Below are positions 17,129 to 25,664 of a DNA stretch of 64,000 bases, one piece after another (the first letter of the stretch is position 1; each line of letters begins with the position of its first letter). The notes under the pieces are model-generated. The model saw only the letters and a program-made list of their open reading frames with translations, made no database searches and was not told the origin of the DNA. The translations under genes and the position numbers were made by a program. Source of the stretch: an uncultured Alphaproteobacteria bacterium (GTDB lineage Bacteria > Pseudomonadota > Alphaproteobacteria > Caulobacterales > Caulobacteraceae); NCBI GenBank assembly GCA_903822175.1, contig CAIJOB010000014.1, forward strand, positions 1 through 64,000. The letters run 5' to 3'.

Positions 17129-17141
17129 TAGTTCGCTGACG

Positions 17142-17151
17142 TTGACGTCAA
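17142..17151. promoter_or_regulatory. Palindrome TTGACGTCAA
   Basis: A perfect 10-base palindrome sharing TGACGTCA with the site at 17052-17061. It lies 73 bases before the receptor ATG. Interpretation as an operator is inference. Confidence 0.3.
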
Positions 17152-17223
17152 ACCCCCTCAGCTACAGCGTCGCTCATCAAGCGCAGCCAATAGCGCTCAT
17201 GAAAGCCCTGGGAGAAGACGCAT

Positions 17224-19851
17224 ATGCAGTGGAAACACGCCCTTCTGGCGTCCAGCACCATGCTGGTCGCCGCGCTCGGCACGTCGGCGCACGCTCAGAC
17301 CAAACCGGCCACCTCGGCGGCCGCCTCCAACACCATCGAAGAACTGGTCGTCACCGCCGAGCGGCGCTCGGCCAACCTGCAGGACGTGCCGGTGGCCGTG
17401 ACCGCGTTCAGCGCCCGTGAGCGGGCCATCGAGGGCATCAGCACCGTCCAGGACATGACCAACTTCACGCCTGGCCTGACCTACTCCAGCCAGCTGGACC
17501 GCCCGGTCATGCGTGGGCTGGCGCGCAACAACAACATCTACCTCTCGGACTCGGCCGTCGCGGTCTACTACGACGACTTCTTCTCCAACTCGACCTTCCT
17601 CGTCGGCCGCGACGACATGCTGATCGACCAGGTGGAAGTGCTGCTGGGCCCGCAGGGCACGCTCTATGGCCGCAACGCCGTGGGCGGTCTGATCAACACG
17701 ATCTCCAAGCGGCCGCAGGAAGACTTCGGCGGCGAGGTCCGCGCCATCGTGGGGAACTACGGCTACTCGAAGATCGAGGGCACGGTCACCGGCCCCACGG
17801 GCATCAGCGGCCTGACCTATCGCCTGAGTTTCTATGACCTCAACCAGACCCAGGGCTATTTCAAGAACCTTACCGGCCCCACCGAGGGCGACGTGCGGCA
17901 TGACCCCTATGTCGACGCCCAGCTGCAGTACAAGGACGACAAGAACGAGGTCTGGTTCGACACCTACGTCCTGGGCTTCAACAAGGACCGCGGCGGGCCG
18001 GGCGGCCTGCTCGGCATCCCGACCTCGGGCCACTATGACACCTCGGAAACCCAACCCGGCCAGCTGGTCTTCAACCCGAACTTCCCGTTCGGCGGCGGGG
18101 CGGTGCCCGGATCGGTGGTGGGCATTCCCACCGGCCTGACCGACAACCCCGCGCTGAAGGACATCCGCACCTTCGCGCACTCGCAGCCGACCGACATCGT
18201 GCTGAACGCGACCTATACGATCAACCTGCACTTGACCCATCACTTCGACGGGTTCGACGTGAAGTACATCGGCGGCTACAGCCAGTATCACTACAACCTG
18301 CACACGGCGTATTTTAACAACGACAACTCGCCGGTGACGTCATACCAGATTCCGCTGGCTCCAGGCGGAACCTGCGCGACACTCGGCCCGCCGATCTGCA
18401 CGCCACTGACAGTGCATCCGAACCAGATTTTCCAGTATGAGGCTCACCCGAACTGGTCGAGCCATGAACTCGACTTCGCCTCGACCACGGAGAACGCGGT
18501 GCAGTGGATCGGCGGCTTCTACCGGTACGATGAGTTCGACAACAATCCCGAGACCTTCCAGCAGCCCGGCCAGCCGCAGCTCGCCGCGCCGTCGCCCGCC
18601 GCCGCCGGCCTGCAGGCGCCGCCGAACCCGAGCCTCAACTACCTGGTGCTGGACTATCAGGACCACATCTCGTCAACCGCCGCCTTTGGCCAGGTCGACT
18701 GGAAGATCAACGACCAGATCAAGCTGACTGGCGGCCTGCGCTACACCTACGACGAGAAGCACGGCCAGGAAGAAGCCCGCTACATCGCCTTCCAGGACCT
18801 CTCCGCCGCGGTCAGCGCTGAGAACCTCGGCTCGTTCCTGCCGGCCGTGGACATCACCCCGGTGCAGGTCAGCAACGCGATCACCAAGGGCGTCTGCTCG
18901 CTGCCGACGCTGCAGCTGACCGGCAAATACGCCGGCGACGACGTGCGCTGCCTGAAGGACCACTCCAGCGCCTTTACCGGCACCGCCGGGATCTCCTGGA
19001 CGCCGGACAAGGACACCCTGGTCTATGGCCGCTACAACCGCGGCTACAAGGCCTTCGGATTTAACGCCGGCTTCATCGGGGCCAACGTCGAGGCCCTGCC
19101 GGAACACGTCGATGACGTGGAGGTCGGGTTCAAGAAGACCATGGGCAACTTCGTGCTCGACGCCGACGCCTTCTACTACAACTACGAGGACGCCCAGATC
19201 CCGATCGGCGTGCCGGTGGGCGCGATCACCGTCACCGAGTTCGTCAACATTCCCAAGGCGGTCTCCAAGGGCGTCGAGTTCACCGCCATCTGGAACCCGA
19301 TCGAGCGCCTGAACCTCAGCTTGGTCTACGGCTTCGACGACACCCGCATCACCTCGGGCTGCTCCCTGGTGGGCGGGGTTGCGACTGGGACCTGCCTGGT
19401 CGACACCGCCGACCCGTCGGCGACGGCGCTGGGCGCACGCCCGGTCGGCGCCACAGGCGCCCAGGCGGTCAGCGGCAACTCGCTGCCCCAGGCGCCGAAG
19501 AACAAGGTCGGCTTCAACGCCAACTACACCTTCGTCTTCGACCCCGGGAACCTGATCATCTCCGGCAGTTACATCTGGAAGGACAGGTCCTGGGATTCGG
19601 TCTTCCGGCGCGCCTACGACGAAGCGCCGAGCTGGGATCAGGTCGATCTGCGGGCCACCTGGCAGGGCAACCACGACAAGTACGAGCTCGTGGCCTACGT
19701 CCGGAACCTGTTCAACACGCTGGGCTACGACGCGGCGGCCGGCGGCTATCCGATCGCGGCCCCGGTGGGCGGCGGCGGCTTTACGCAGGGGCCGGCCTAC
19801 GACCTGACCCCGCCCAGGACCTACGGCGTCGAGGTGCACTACAAGTTCTAG
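17224..19851 (+). CDS. TonB-dependent receptor (first of a tandem pair)
   Basis: An 875-residue outer-membrane receptor. It has a signal peptide (about 1-24, ending SAHA), a TonB box-like segment IEELVVTAERR (about 38-48), a plug domain with GPQGTLYGRNAVGGLINTIS (about 141-160), and a 22-strand-type barrel ending in aromatic VHYKF. It should import a large substrate, such as a siderophore or plant-derived compound, with TonB energy. It lacks an N-terminal signalling extension. A strong terminator follows. The second receptor downstream is a diverged paralogue with a nearly identical signal-peptide DNA sequence. Substrate unknown. Confidence 0.93.
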   Translation: MQWKHALLASSTMLVAALGTSAHAQTKPATSAAASNTIEELVVTAERRSANLQDVPVAVTAFSARERAIEGISTVQDMTNFTPGLTYSSQLDRPVMRGLARNNNIYLSDSAVAVYYDDFFSNSTFLVGRDDMLIDQVEVLLGPQGTLYGRNAVGGLINTISKRPQEDFGGEVRAIVGNYGYSKIEGTVTGPTGISGLTYRLSFYDLNQTQGYFKNLTGPTEGDVRHDPYVDAQLQYKDDKNEVWFDTYVLGFNKDRGGPGGLLGIPTSGHYDTSETQPGQLVFNPNFPFGGGAVPGSVVGIPTGLTDNPALKDIRTFAHSQPTDIVLNATYTINLHLTHHFDGFDVKYIGGYSQYHYNLHTAYFNNDNSPVTSYQIPLAPGGTCATLGPPICTPLTVHPNQIFQYEAHPNWSSHELDFASTTENAVQWIGGFYRYDEFDNNPETFQQPGQPQLAAPSPAAAGLQAPPNPSLNYLVLDYQDHISSTAAFGQVDWKINDQIKLTGGLRYTYDEKHGQEEARYIAFQDLSAAVSAENLGSFLPAVDITPVQVSNAITKGVCSLPTLQLTGKYAGDDVRCLKDHSSAFTGTAGISWTPDKDTLVYGRYNRGYKAFGFNAGFIGANVEALPEHVDDVEVGFKKTMGNFVLDADAFYYNYEDAQIPIGVPVGAITVTEFVNIPKAVSKGVEFTAIWNPIERLNLSLVYGFDDTRITSGCSLVGGVATGTCLVDTADPSATALGARPVGATGAQAVSGNSLPQAPKNKVGFNANYTFVFDPGNLIISGSYIWKDRSWDSVFRRAYDEAPSWDQVDLRATWQGNHDKYELVAYVRNLFNTLGYDAAAGGYPIAAPVGGGGFTQGPAYDLTPPRTYGVEVHYKF

Positions 19852-19860
19852 AGACCCTCT

Positions 19861-19928
19861 AGGGCTCCGGAGCCCTCAACCGGCCTGACGATCAGGGCCG
19901 TCCCGCCAGCGCGGGGCGGCCCTTTTTC
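19861..19928 (+). terminator. Rho-independent terminator after first receptor
   Basis: A perfect palindrome AGGGCTCCGGAGCCCT (19861-19876) is followed by a 13-bp stem with a four-base loop (19894-19923; arms start AGGGCCG and end CGGCCCT, one G-T pair) and then TTTTT. The second hairpin with its T-run is a classical intrinsic terminator; it isolates the first receptor from the second. Confidence 0.85.
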
Positions 19929-20057
19929 GTGCGCCGAACCAGGACCGCCGCCAGGGCGCTGTCACGGGGGCCTCAGCCGGCCTCGGGCTCAACCCGAAGC
20001 TGCAGGATCGTGACTTTTTCTACAGTAACATTTCAGTACCGCAATCAAATCCGATGG

Positions 20058-20410
20058 CTGCGTATGTTCCCGAACGGTGTTTTTTCAAGGGAAATTCCGG
20101 CGGTTCGAAAATCAAGTATGCGCGATACCCATAGGTAACCCTTCACCAAAACTAGAAGAGTCCCGGGCTGTTCTACGTATTACAACCCCAACTCCGAAGT
20201 TACCACCCTCCGGTCACTCATAAGGAATCCATAAAACCCTAGGTCCCGCGCCTCGTAACATGTGACTTGAACACGCGTCAGGTGATCAGTCTTTGGTGAT
20301 CGCGATCGATTTCGCCCAATAACATTGACGGCCCGCGGCCTGTGCTTCAGCCTCTCCCTCAAGCGCAGATAATAGCGCTCATAGCCATAGACTGCGGGGA
20401 GGCAGTTCAG
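20058..20410 (+). promoter_or_regulatory. Upstream/leader region of second TonB receptor
   Basis: The 559-base gap 19852-20410 contains the terminator above and then this region, which is partly collinear with the one before the first receptor: GTATGTT (20062), GGAAATTC (20090), TTCGAA (20104), and the AGCGC-N8-GCGCT pair at 20362-20379. A GATCGCGATC palindrome lies at about 20297-20306. Short open frames here show no coding signature. The conserved spacing to the start codon supports a long leader or promoter array shared by both receptors. Confidence 0.6.
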
Positions 20411-23161
20411 ATGCAGTGGAAACACGCCCTTCTGGCGTCCAGCGCCATGCTGGTCGCCGTGCTCGGATCATCAGCACACGCCCAGACCAAGGCGGCCTCG
20501 ACCGCCGCGGCGACCACCACCATCGAGGAACTGGTGGTCACCGCTGAAAAGCGCGCTCAGAACCTGCAGGATGTGCCGGTCGCCGTTTCGGCCTTCACCG
20601 CCAACAAGCGCGAAATCGTCGGGATCAACTCGATCCAGGACATGACCAATTTCACGCCGGGCCTCTCCTACAACTCCTCGACAGACCGCATCTCGCTGCG
20701 CGGTGTCGGCCGGCTGACCAATGTGCTGACCGCCGACTCCTCGGTGGCGAACTATAACGACGGCATCTACGAGACCTTCGCCGTGCAGGCCGGCCGCTCG
20801 ACCCTGTTCCTGGACCGGGTCGAGGTGCTGCGAGGCCCGCAGGGCACGCTCTACGGCCGCAACGCCATCGGCGGCGCCATCAACGAGGTCTCCAAACTGC
20901 CGACCGAGGACTGGTTCGCCGAAGTGCGGGCCAGCTACGCCAACTACGACCACGCCACGATCGAGGCTGCGGTCAGCGGTCCGTTCGTCATCCCCGGCAT
21001 GCAGTTCCGCCTGGCCGGCGACTGGGATCGCCAGACCGAAGGCTGGGTCAAGAACATCATTCCGGGCGAGCCCAGCCTGGGCGGGGTGATCAACGAGTGG
21101 TTCGCCGAGGGCCAACTCCAGGGCAAGTACTTCGACGACAAGCTGGATTTCTGGGCCAAGTACGGCATGGGCGTCTGGCACAACGGCACCGGCGGCCCCG
21201 GCGCCCAGGCCGACTATTGGACCAACGGCCCCTACCCGAACTACGAGTTCGCCGCGAGCGGCATCCAGATCAACCCCGGCTACGCCTGCAACCCGGCGTC
21301 CGGCGTGACCAATGTGGTCAACGCCTCGCCGCAGGGCTGCGTCAACCCGTCGTACGATCCGAACGGCCTGTCGAAGAGCGCGGCCCGCACCGTGGCCCGC
21401 CTCAACGGCTACCGGGTCAACCTGCCGCTCTACAATACCGAGGCGATCCACCTCACCTGGCACGCCAAGGACTTCGACATCCGCTACCTGACCGGCGGGG
21501 TGAACTATCACTACCAGCTGGATGGCGAGACCTCGGGCGCCGGGGGCACGGTGGCCAACAGCGCCGACGCGCCGGTCCTGGCCTTCAACCTGGGCAGCGG
21601 CGCGCGTATCCTGCCGCAGGAAACCTTCCAGTACCGCGAGTTCAACCGGTTCTGGAGCCACGAGATCAACATCGTGTCGACCTGGGACAACCCGGTCCAA
21701 TACGTCTTCGGCCTCTATTACTTCAACCAACACGTCCGCCAGCCGGTCAACACCGAGCTGGTCATGCAGCCGCAGTGGAACGGGCCCTTCGCCTTCCCCA
21801 CGGTGTTCTGCTCGGCCACTGGCGGGGTCTGCGCTCCCGAAAACGGTTTCCACCGCTACGACAACCAGCCGCAATCGCAGTCCACCTCCTATGCCGCCTT
21901 CGGCCAGATCGACTGGAAGATGACGGATCAATGGAAGCTGACCGCCGGCCTGCGCTATTCGCATGACCAGAAGTCGGGTTCGGAAGCCGTGCGCATCCTC
22001 TGCTTCGCGACGCCGACCTGCGGCATCGGGGCGGCTGAGGTCTACGGCCCCGCCGGTCCGCCCGCCGACGACATCACCATCTTCTCGGTTTCCAACCCGG
22101 CGCCGGGCACGCCGCTCGGCCCGGGCATCACCACGCCGGTGACCGTCAGCCCGACCACGGGCCTGGCCTCGCGCAGCTATGACTCGAGCTGGGAGGCGAC
22201 CACGGGCACCCTCGGCGTCGAGTGGCAGCCGGACAGCTCGACCAACGCCTACGCCAAGTACAGCAAGGGCTATCGCTCCGGCGGCTTCTACGTCGGCATC
22301 TTCACCTTCCTGGCGCCCGATGCGTTGGCGTCCAAGGAGACGGTCGACTCCTACGAGATCGGCCTGAAGAAGGACTTCGGCCCCACGCTGCAGACCAATC
22401 TGGCCGCCTACTACTACGACTATACGAACCTGCAGGTGCCGATCGGCGTGATCAGCACGTCGGGCATGGCGTCGACCAACTTCTACAACGTGCCCAAGTC
22501 GGTTTCGGACGGCATCGAGGCCGAGATCACCTGGCTGCCGCCGATCGAAAACCTGCAGATCCTGGTCAGCTATTCCTACAACCACACCGACATCAAAAGC
22601 GGCACGGCGGAAGACCTGACCGACCCGTCGGCGATCCAGCCCGGCGCGAAGCCCCTCCAGGCGGCTAAGGCCTGCTCGGCGCCCGTCGTGGCCGGCGACG
22701 CCCCCTGCGATCCGTGGACCGGCATCCTGCAGCGGACCCAGAGCCTGGCCGGGCAGCGGCTGCCCAACGCGCCCGAAAACAAGGTCGCGATCAACGCCAA
22801 CTACACCTGGCGCGACGTCATCCGCGGCGGCAACGTGATCGGCTCGCTCAGCTACATCTACCGCGACGTCCAGTACGGCACGCTGTTCACCCGCAGCTAC
22901 AACAAGGCGCCGGATTGGGATCAGTGGGACGCGCGACTGACCTGGACCTCCAAGGACAGCCGCGACCGGGCCATCGCCTACATCAAGAACATCACCAACG
23001 ACCTCGGATTCGACGCCGGCGCCCTTGGCGCACGCTATGCCGGCACGATCATCAGCCCGACGACGGGGGCGGCGACGCTGGTCAACCAAGGCATCTTCAA
23101 GAGCTACTCGATCACGCCGCCACGCACCTTCGGCGTCGAGTTCCAGCACAAGTTCTTCTGA
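20411..23161 (+). CDS. TonB-dependent receptor (second of a tandem pair)
   Basis: A 916-residue outer-membrane receptor starting at the ATG at 20411, chosen because the signal peptide begins MQWKHALLASS exactly as in the first receptor. It has a TonB box-like IEELVVTAEKR, a plug with LRGPQGTLYGRNAIGGAINEVSK, and a barrel that ends VEFQHKFF. It belongs to the large, substrate-diverse receptor group of Caulobacterales and Sphingomonadales. A hairpin terminator follows, then a crotonase gene on the same strand. The two receptors share organisation and leader but differ widely in their barrels, so they may take up related but distinct substrates. Confidence 0.93.
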   Translation: MQWKHALLASSAMLVAVLGSSAHAQTKAASTAAATTTIEELVVTAEKRAQNLQDVPVAVSAFTANKREIVGINSIQDMTNFTPGLSYNSSTDRISLRGVGRLTNVLTADSSVANYNDGIYETFAVQAGRSTLFLDRVEVLRGPQGTLYGRNAIGGAINEVSKLPTEDWFAEVRASYANYDHATIEAAVSGPFVIPGMQFRLAGDWDRQTEGWVKNIIPGEPSLGGVINEWFAEGQLQGKYFDDKLDFWAKYGMGVWHNGTGGPGAQADYWTNGPYPNYEFAASGIQINPGYACNPASGVTNVVNASPQGCVNPSYDPNGLSKSAARTVARLNGYRVNLPLYNTEAIHLTWHAKDFDIRYLTGGVNYHYQLDGETSGAGGTVANSADAPVLAFNLGSGARILPQETFQYREFNRFWSHEINIVSTWDNPVQYVFGLYYFNQHVRQPVNTELVMQPQWNGPFAFPTVFCSATGGVCAPENGFHRYDNQPQSQSTSYAAFGQIDWKMTDQWKLTAGLRYSHDQKSGSEAVRILCFATPTCGIGAAEVYGPAGPPADDITIFSVSNPAPGTPLGPGITTPVTVSPTTGLASRSYDSSWEATTGTLGVEWQPDSSTNAYAKYSKGYRSGGFYVGIFTFLAPDALASKETVDSYEIGLKKDFGPTLQTNLAAYYYDYTNLQVPIGVISTSGMASTNFYNVPKSVSDGIEAEITWLPPIENLQILVSYSYNHTDIKSGTAEDLTDPSAIQPGAKPLQAAKACSAPVVAGDAPCDPWTGILQRTQSLAGQRLPNAPENKVAINANYTWRDVIRGGNVIGSLSYIYRDVQYGTLFTRSYNKAPDWDQWDARLTWTSKDSRDRAIAYIKNITNDLGFDAGALGARYAGTIISPTTGAATLVNQGIFKSYSITPPRTFGVEFQHKFF

Positions 23162-23211
23162 GAAAGCCGGTTTGGCGGATCCGCTTCGGGCCCGCCGACG
23201 ACGCGAACTGT

Positions 23212-23246
23212 AAGGGCGCTCCGCTTCACGGCGGGGCGCCTTTGCC
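23212..23246 (+). terminator. Probable terminator after second receptor
   Basis: An imperfect hairpin with arms starting AGGGCGCTCCGC and ending GCGGGGCGCCT (one bulge), followed by a short TTTG. The T-run is weak, so termination may be partial and the downstream crotonase gene could receive read-through. Confidence 0.5.
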
Positions 23247-23299
23247 GTTTGCGGCCCCGGCCTATAGTCGGGCTAACGCAGAAGAGGGAAACGCCTGAG

Positions 23300-24112
23300 A
23301 TGAGCTTCCACGACATCATCTACGCCGCGAAGGATGGCGTCGGCGTCATCACCCTCAACCGGCCCGCCTACCGCAACGCCCAGAGCTACCGGATGCTGGA
23401 CGAGATCGACGCCGCCTTCGACCTCGCCCGCGCCGACGAGGACGTGCGCGTGGTGGTGGTCAGAGGCTCCGGCGGGGTGTTCTCCACCGGCCACGACCTC
23501 GGCACCGAGGAGGGCATGGCCTACCGAGCGGCGCTGGGGGCCAAGCCCGGCATCCAGACCTACGACCAGTTCAAGAAATACAATCTCGACCTGCTGCTGA
23601 AGTGGCGGAACTTCCCCAAGCCGACGATCGCCATGGTCGAGGGCTATTGCATCTACGCCGGCTGGATGTTGGCCGCGGCCATGGATGTGGTGTTCGCCGC
23701 CGACGACGCCGAGTTCCTGGCCGGCATGGTCGAGTACATGTCGATCCCCTGGGACATCGGCATCCGCCGGGCCAAGGAGCTGATCTTTGAGAGCCGCTTC
23801 ATCACCGCCGCCGAGGCCGCCCAGTACGGGCTGGTGAACCGGGTGCTGCCCAAGGCCGAGCTGGAGGCCGAGACCTTCGCCTATGCCGCGCGCGTCGCCC
23901 AGAACAGCCCCGAGGTGCTGCGCATGGGCAAGATCCAGATGAACAAGGCGCAGGACGCCCAGGGCTTCACCAACGCGGTGGAGGACACGCTGGGCGACTA
24001 TGTGGCGATGATGACCATGCCCGGCGTCAGCCTGCGGATGGACGGCGAGAACCGGCTGCTGGCGGTGGACCTGGCCGTGCGCGGCAAGCGCGGGGCGCGA
24101 CAGCCCGCCTAG
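23300..24112 (+). CDS. Enoyl-CoA hydratase/isomerase family protein
   Basis: A 270-residue crotonase-fold protein. It has the N-terminal VITLNRPAYRNAQ, a first oxyanion segment STGHDLGTE (about residue 66) and a second at VEGYCIYAGWMLAAAMDVVFA (about 112-132). The usual hydratase Glu pair in these segments is not evident, so it may be a crotonase with another activity. The ATG at 23300 follows AGAGGGAAACGCC. Its stop overlaps the stop of the convergent glutathione peroxidase gene by 4 bases. Position after the receptors hints at degradation of an imported compound, but this is weak. Confidence 0.85.
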   Translation: MSFHDIIYAAKDGVGVITLNRPAYRNAQSYRMLDEIDAAFDLARADEDVRVVVVRGSGGVFSTGHDLGTEEGMAYRAALGAKPGIQTYDQFKKYNLDLLLKWRNFPKPTIAMVEGYCIYAGWMLAAAMDVVFAADDAEFLAGMVEYMSIPWDIGIRRAKELIFESRFITAAEAAQYGLVNRVLPKAELEAETFAYAARVAQNSPEVLRMGKIQMNKAQDAQGFTNAVEDTLGDYVAMMTMPGVSLRMDGENRLLAVDLAVRGKRGARQPA

Positions 24113-24585
24113 AGCGCGCCCTCGATCGCCGCGACGATCTCCGGGGCCTCCGGTTCGGTGCGGGGGCCGAAGGCGCCGAGCGCCTCGCCGTGCTTGCCGA
24201 TCAGGATCTTGTGGAAGTTCCACACCGGCACCGCCGGCTCGCCCAGTTCGCCCTGCGCCCACTTGTAGAACGGGTGGGCGCCATCGCCCTTCACCTCGAC
24301 CTTGCCAGTCAGCGGGAAGTCGATGTTGAACCTGGTTTCGCAGAAGCTTTTGATCTCCGCCTCGGTCCCCGGCTCCTGGCCGGCGAACTGGTTGCAGGGG
24401 ACGCCGAGCACGACCAAGCCCTTGTCCTTGTAGTCGCTGTAGAGCTTCTCCAGCCCGTCGTACTGCGGGGTGAGACCGCAAGCCGACGCGGTGTTCACCA
24501 CCAGCACCACCTTGTCCTTGAAGGTCGTCAGCGGCAGCGCCGCGCCGTCGATGGTCTTGAACTCGTAGTCGTAGGCGCTGCTCAT
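24109..24585 (-). CDS. Glutathione peroxidase family protein
   Basis: A 158-residue thioredoxin-fold peroxidase. The peroxidatic Cys36 lies in NTASACGLTPQ; the conserved Gln is in PCNQFAGQEPG, and WNFHK carries the catalytic Trp/Asn. Bacterial enzymes of this type mostly use thioredoxin rather than glutathione and reduce hydroperoxides in the cytoplasm. There is no signal peptide. The gene is convergent with the crotonase gene and 45 bases downstream of the Gfo/Idh gene on the same strand. Confidence 0.92.
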   Translation of the reverse strand: MSSAYDYEFKTIDGAALPLTTFKDKVVLVVNTASACGLTPQYDGLEKLYSDYKDKGLVVLGVPCNQFAGQEPGTEAEIKSFCETRFNIDFPLTGKVEVKGDGAHPFYKWAQGELGEPAVPVWNFHKILIGKHGEALGAFGPRTEPEAPEIVAAIEGAL

Positions 24586-24630
24586 GCTCGGGCTCCGGTT
24601 TTGGTCGGGAAAATCCTAGCGTCGATCCGC

Positions 24631-25548
24631 CTAGCCCGCGAGGCCCTGCTCGACGGCGAGCGCCAGATCGAGCGCGCGGATGGCCTCGGCGGCGTCGACC
24701 ACCGGCCTGGGCGCCTCGCCCCGCACCGCGGCCAGGAAGCCCTCGACGCTGGCGCCCAGCGGGTCCTGGCCGGCGGGCGTGTCGGCGAAGTCGGCGTTCA
24801 GGGCGAACGGCGTGGTGTTGCGGAAGGTGCGCGCCACGAAGTCGATCTCCACCTCGCCGGAGGGATAGACCACCCGCATGGTGCGCTTGCGGGCCGGCGC
24901 CTGGCGCGAGACGTCGAAGATCGCCGTGAAGCCGCTCTCGAAACTGACCTCGCTGCGCGCGATGTCCCAGACGCCGTCGTCGCTAAGCTTGCCCTCGCCT
25001 TCCGCCGTCACTGGATCGGAGGCGCAGATCGCCAGGGCCAGGTCGATGTCATGGATCATCAGGTCGAGCACGGCGGAGACGTCGCGGCTGCGGTCCGACG
25101 GCGGCCCGTGGCGCAGGGCCTCCAGCAGGAGCGGCTGCTCGGGAATGTCCAGCAGGCCCATGGCCTGGAACACCACCCGCTCCTGATGCCCGCAGGCGAC
25201 GACCAGGCCCTTCGATGCGGCCAGCGCGCGCACCTTTTCGCCATCGGCGACCGAGGTGGCGATGGGCTTTTCGATATAGACCGGCTTGCCGGCCGCCAGC
25301 GCCGCCAGCGCATGCTCGGCATGGAAGGTCGCGGGCGAAGCCACGGTGACCACGTCCACCGCGTCGAGGAAGGCCGCCATGTCGTTGAAGCCACGGCCGC
25401 CGAGCGGCATCGCCACCTGGGCCGCGCGGTCCGGATGGGTGTCCAGCACCGCCGACAGCACGACGCCGGGCAGGCGCACGTACTGCTTGGCGTGATAGCC
25501 GCCAAACACCCCTGCCCCGATCACGCCTCCGCGTAAGGACTCACCCAT
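24631..25548 (-). CDS. Gfo/Idh/MocA family oxidoreductase
   Basis: A 305-residue NAD(P)-dependent dehydrogenase. The Rossmann motif GVIGAGVFGGYHAKQY is at residues 8-23 and the family EKP motif (YIEKPIATS) at about residue 93. The C-terminal half is the beta-sheet substrate domain. The family oxidises or epimerises sugars and related compounds; the substrate is unknown. It is divergent from the medium-chain reductase, with a 116-base intergenic region that holds inverted repeats. Confidence 0.85.
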   Translation of the reverse strand: MGESLRGGVIGAGVFGGYHAKQYVRLPGVVLSAVLDTHPDRAAQVAMPLGGRGFNDMAAFLDAVDVVTVASPATFHAEHALAALAAGKPVYIEKPIATSVADGEKVRALAASKGLVVACGHQERVVFQAMGLLDIPEQPLLLEALRHGPPSDRSRDVSAVLDLMIHDIDLALAICASDPVTAEGEGKLSDDGVWDIARSEVSFESGFTAIFDVSRQAPARKRTMRVVYPSGEVEIDFVARTFRNTTPFALNADFADTPAGQDPLGASVEGFLAAVRGEAPRPVVDAAEAIRALDLALAVEQGLAG

Positions 25549-25616
25549 CGAACGCTCCGAAATGAGCCTCGCCGCCTATCAGGTCACGGCCCTCGACGCC
25601 ACCCGGCCTCACAGCT

Positions 25617-25647
25617 AAACAAGCGTTTGAACGGACCGGTGAGGTCC
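25617..25647. promoter_or_regulatory. Candidate operator between divergent oxidoreductases
   Basis: Two short inverted repeats: AAAC-AAGC-GTTT (25617-25628) and GGACC-N5-GGTCC (25633-25647). They lie 18 to 48 bases before the ATG of the medium-chain reductase. The first resembles the symmetric sites bound by TetR-type repressors, which often control such reductases. No regulator gene is adjacent. Confidence 0.3.
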
Positions 25648-25664
25648 GAGGGAGCCTGAACGCC

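Larger units (their letters stand above)
16870..17223 (+). promoter_or_regulatory. Upstream/leader region of first TonB receptor (shared with second)
   Basis: The 501-base gap 16723-17223 is AT-richer than its neighbours and holds no convincing gene. Its receptor-proximal part matches the region before the second receptor: GTATGTT (16876), GGAAATTC (16903) and TTCGAA (16917) lie 348, 321 and 307 bases before the ATG here, and 349, 321 and 307 bases before the other ATG. A paired motif AGCGC-N8-GCGCT lies at 17180-17197. This suggests a duplicated promoter and long leader under common control. Promoter hexamers are not obvious. Confidence 0.6.

Noticed and set aside
20471..23149. A very long minus-strand open frame (892 residues) opposite the second receptor
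   Set aside because: It mirrors the codon pattern of the receptor in high-GC DNA, is rich in Arg, Gly and Val, and lacks any domain motif; the plus strand encodes an unmistakable TonB receptor.
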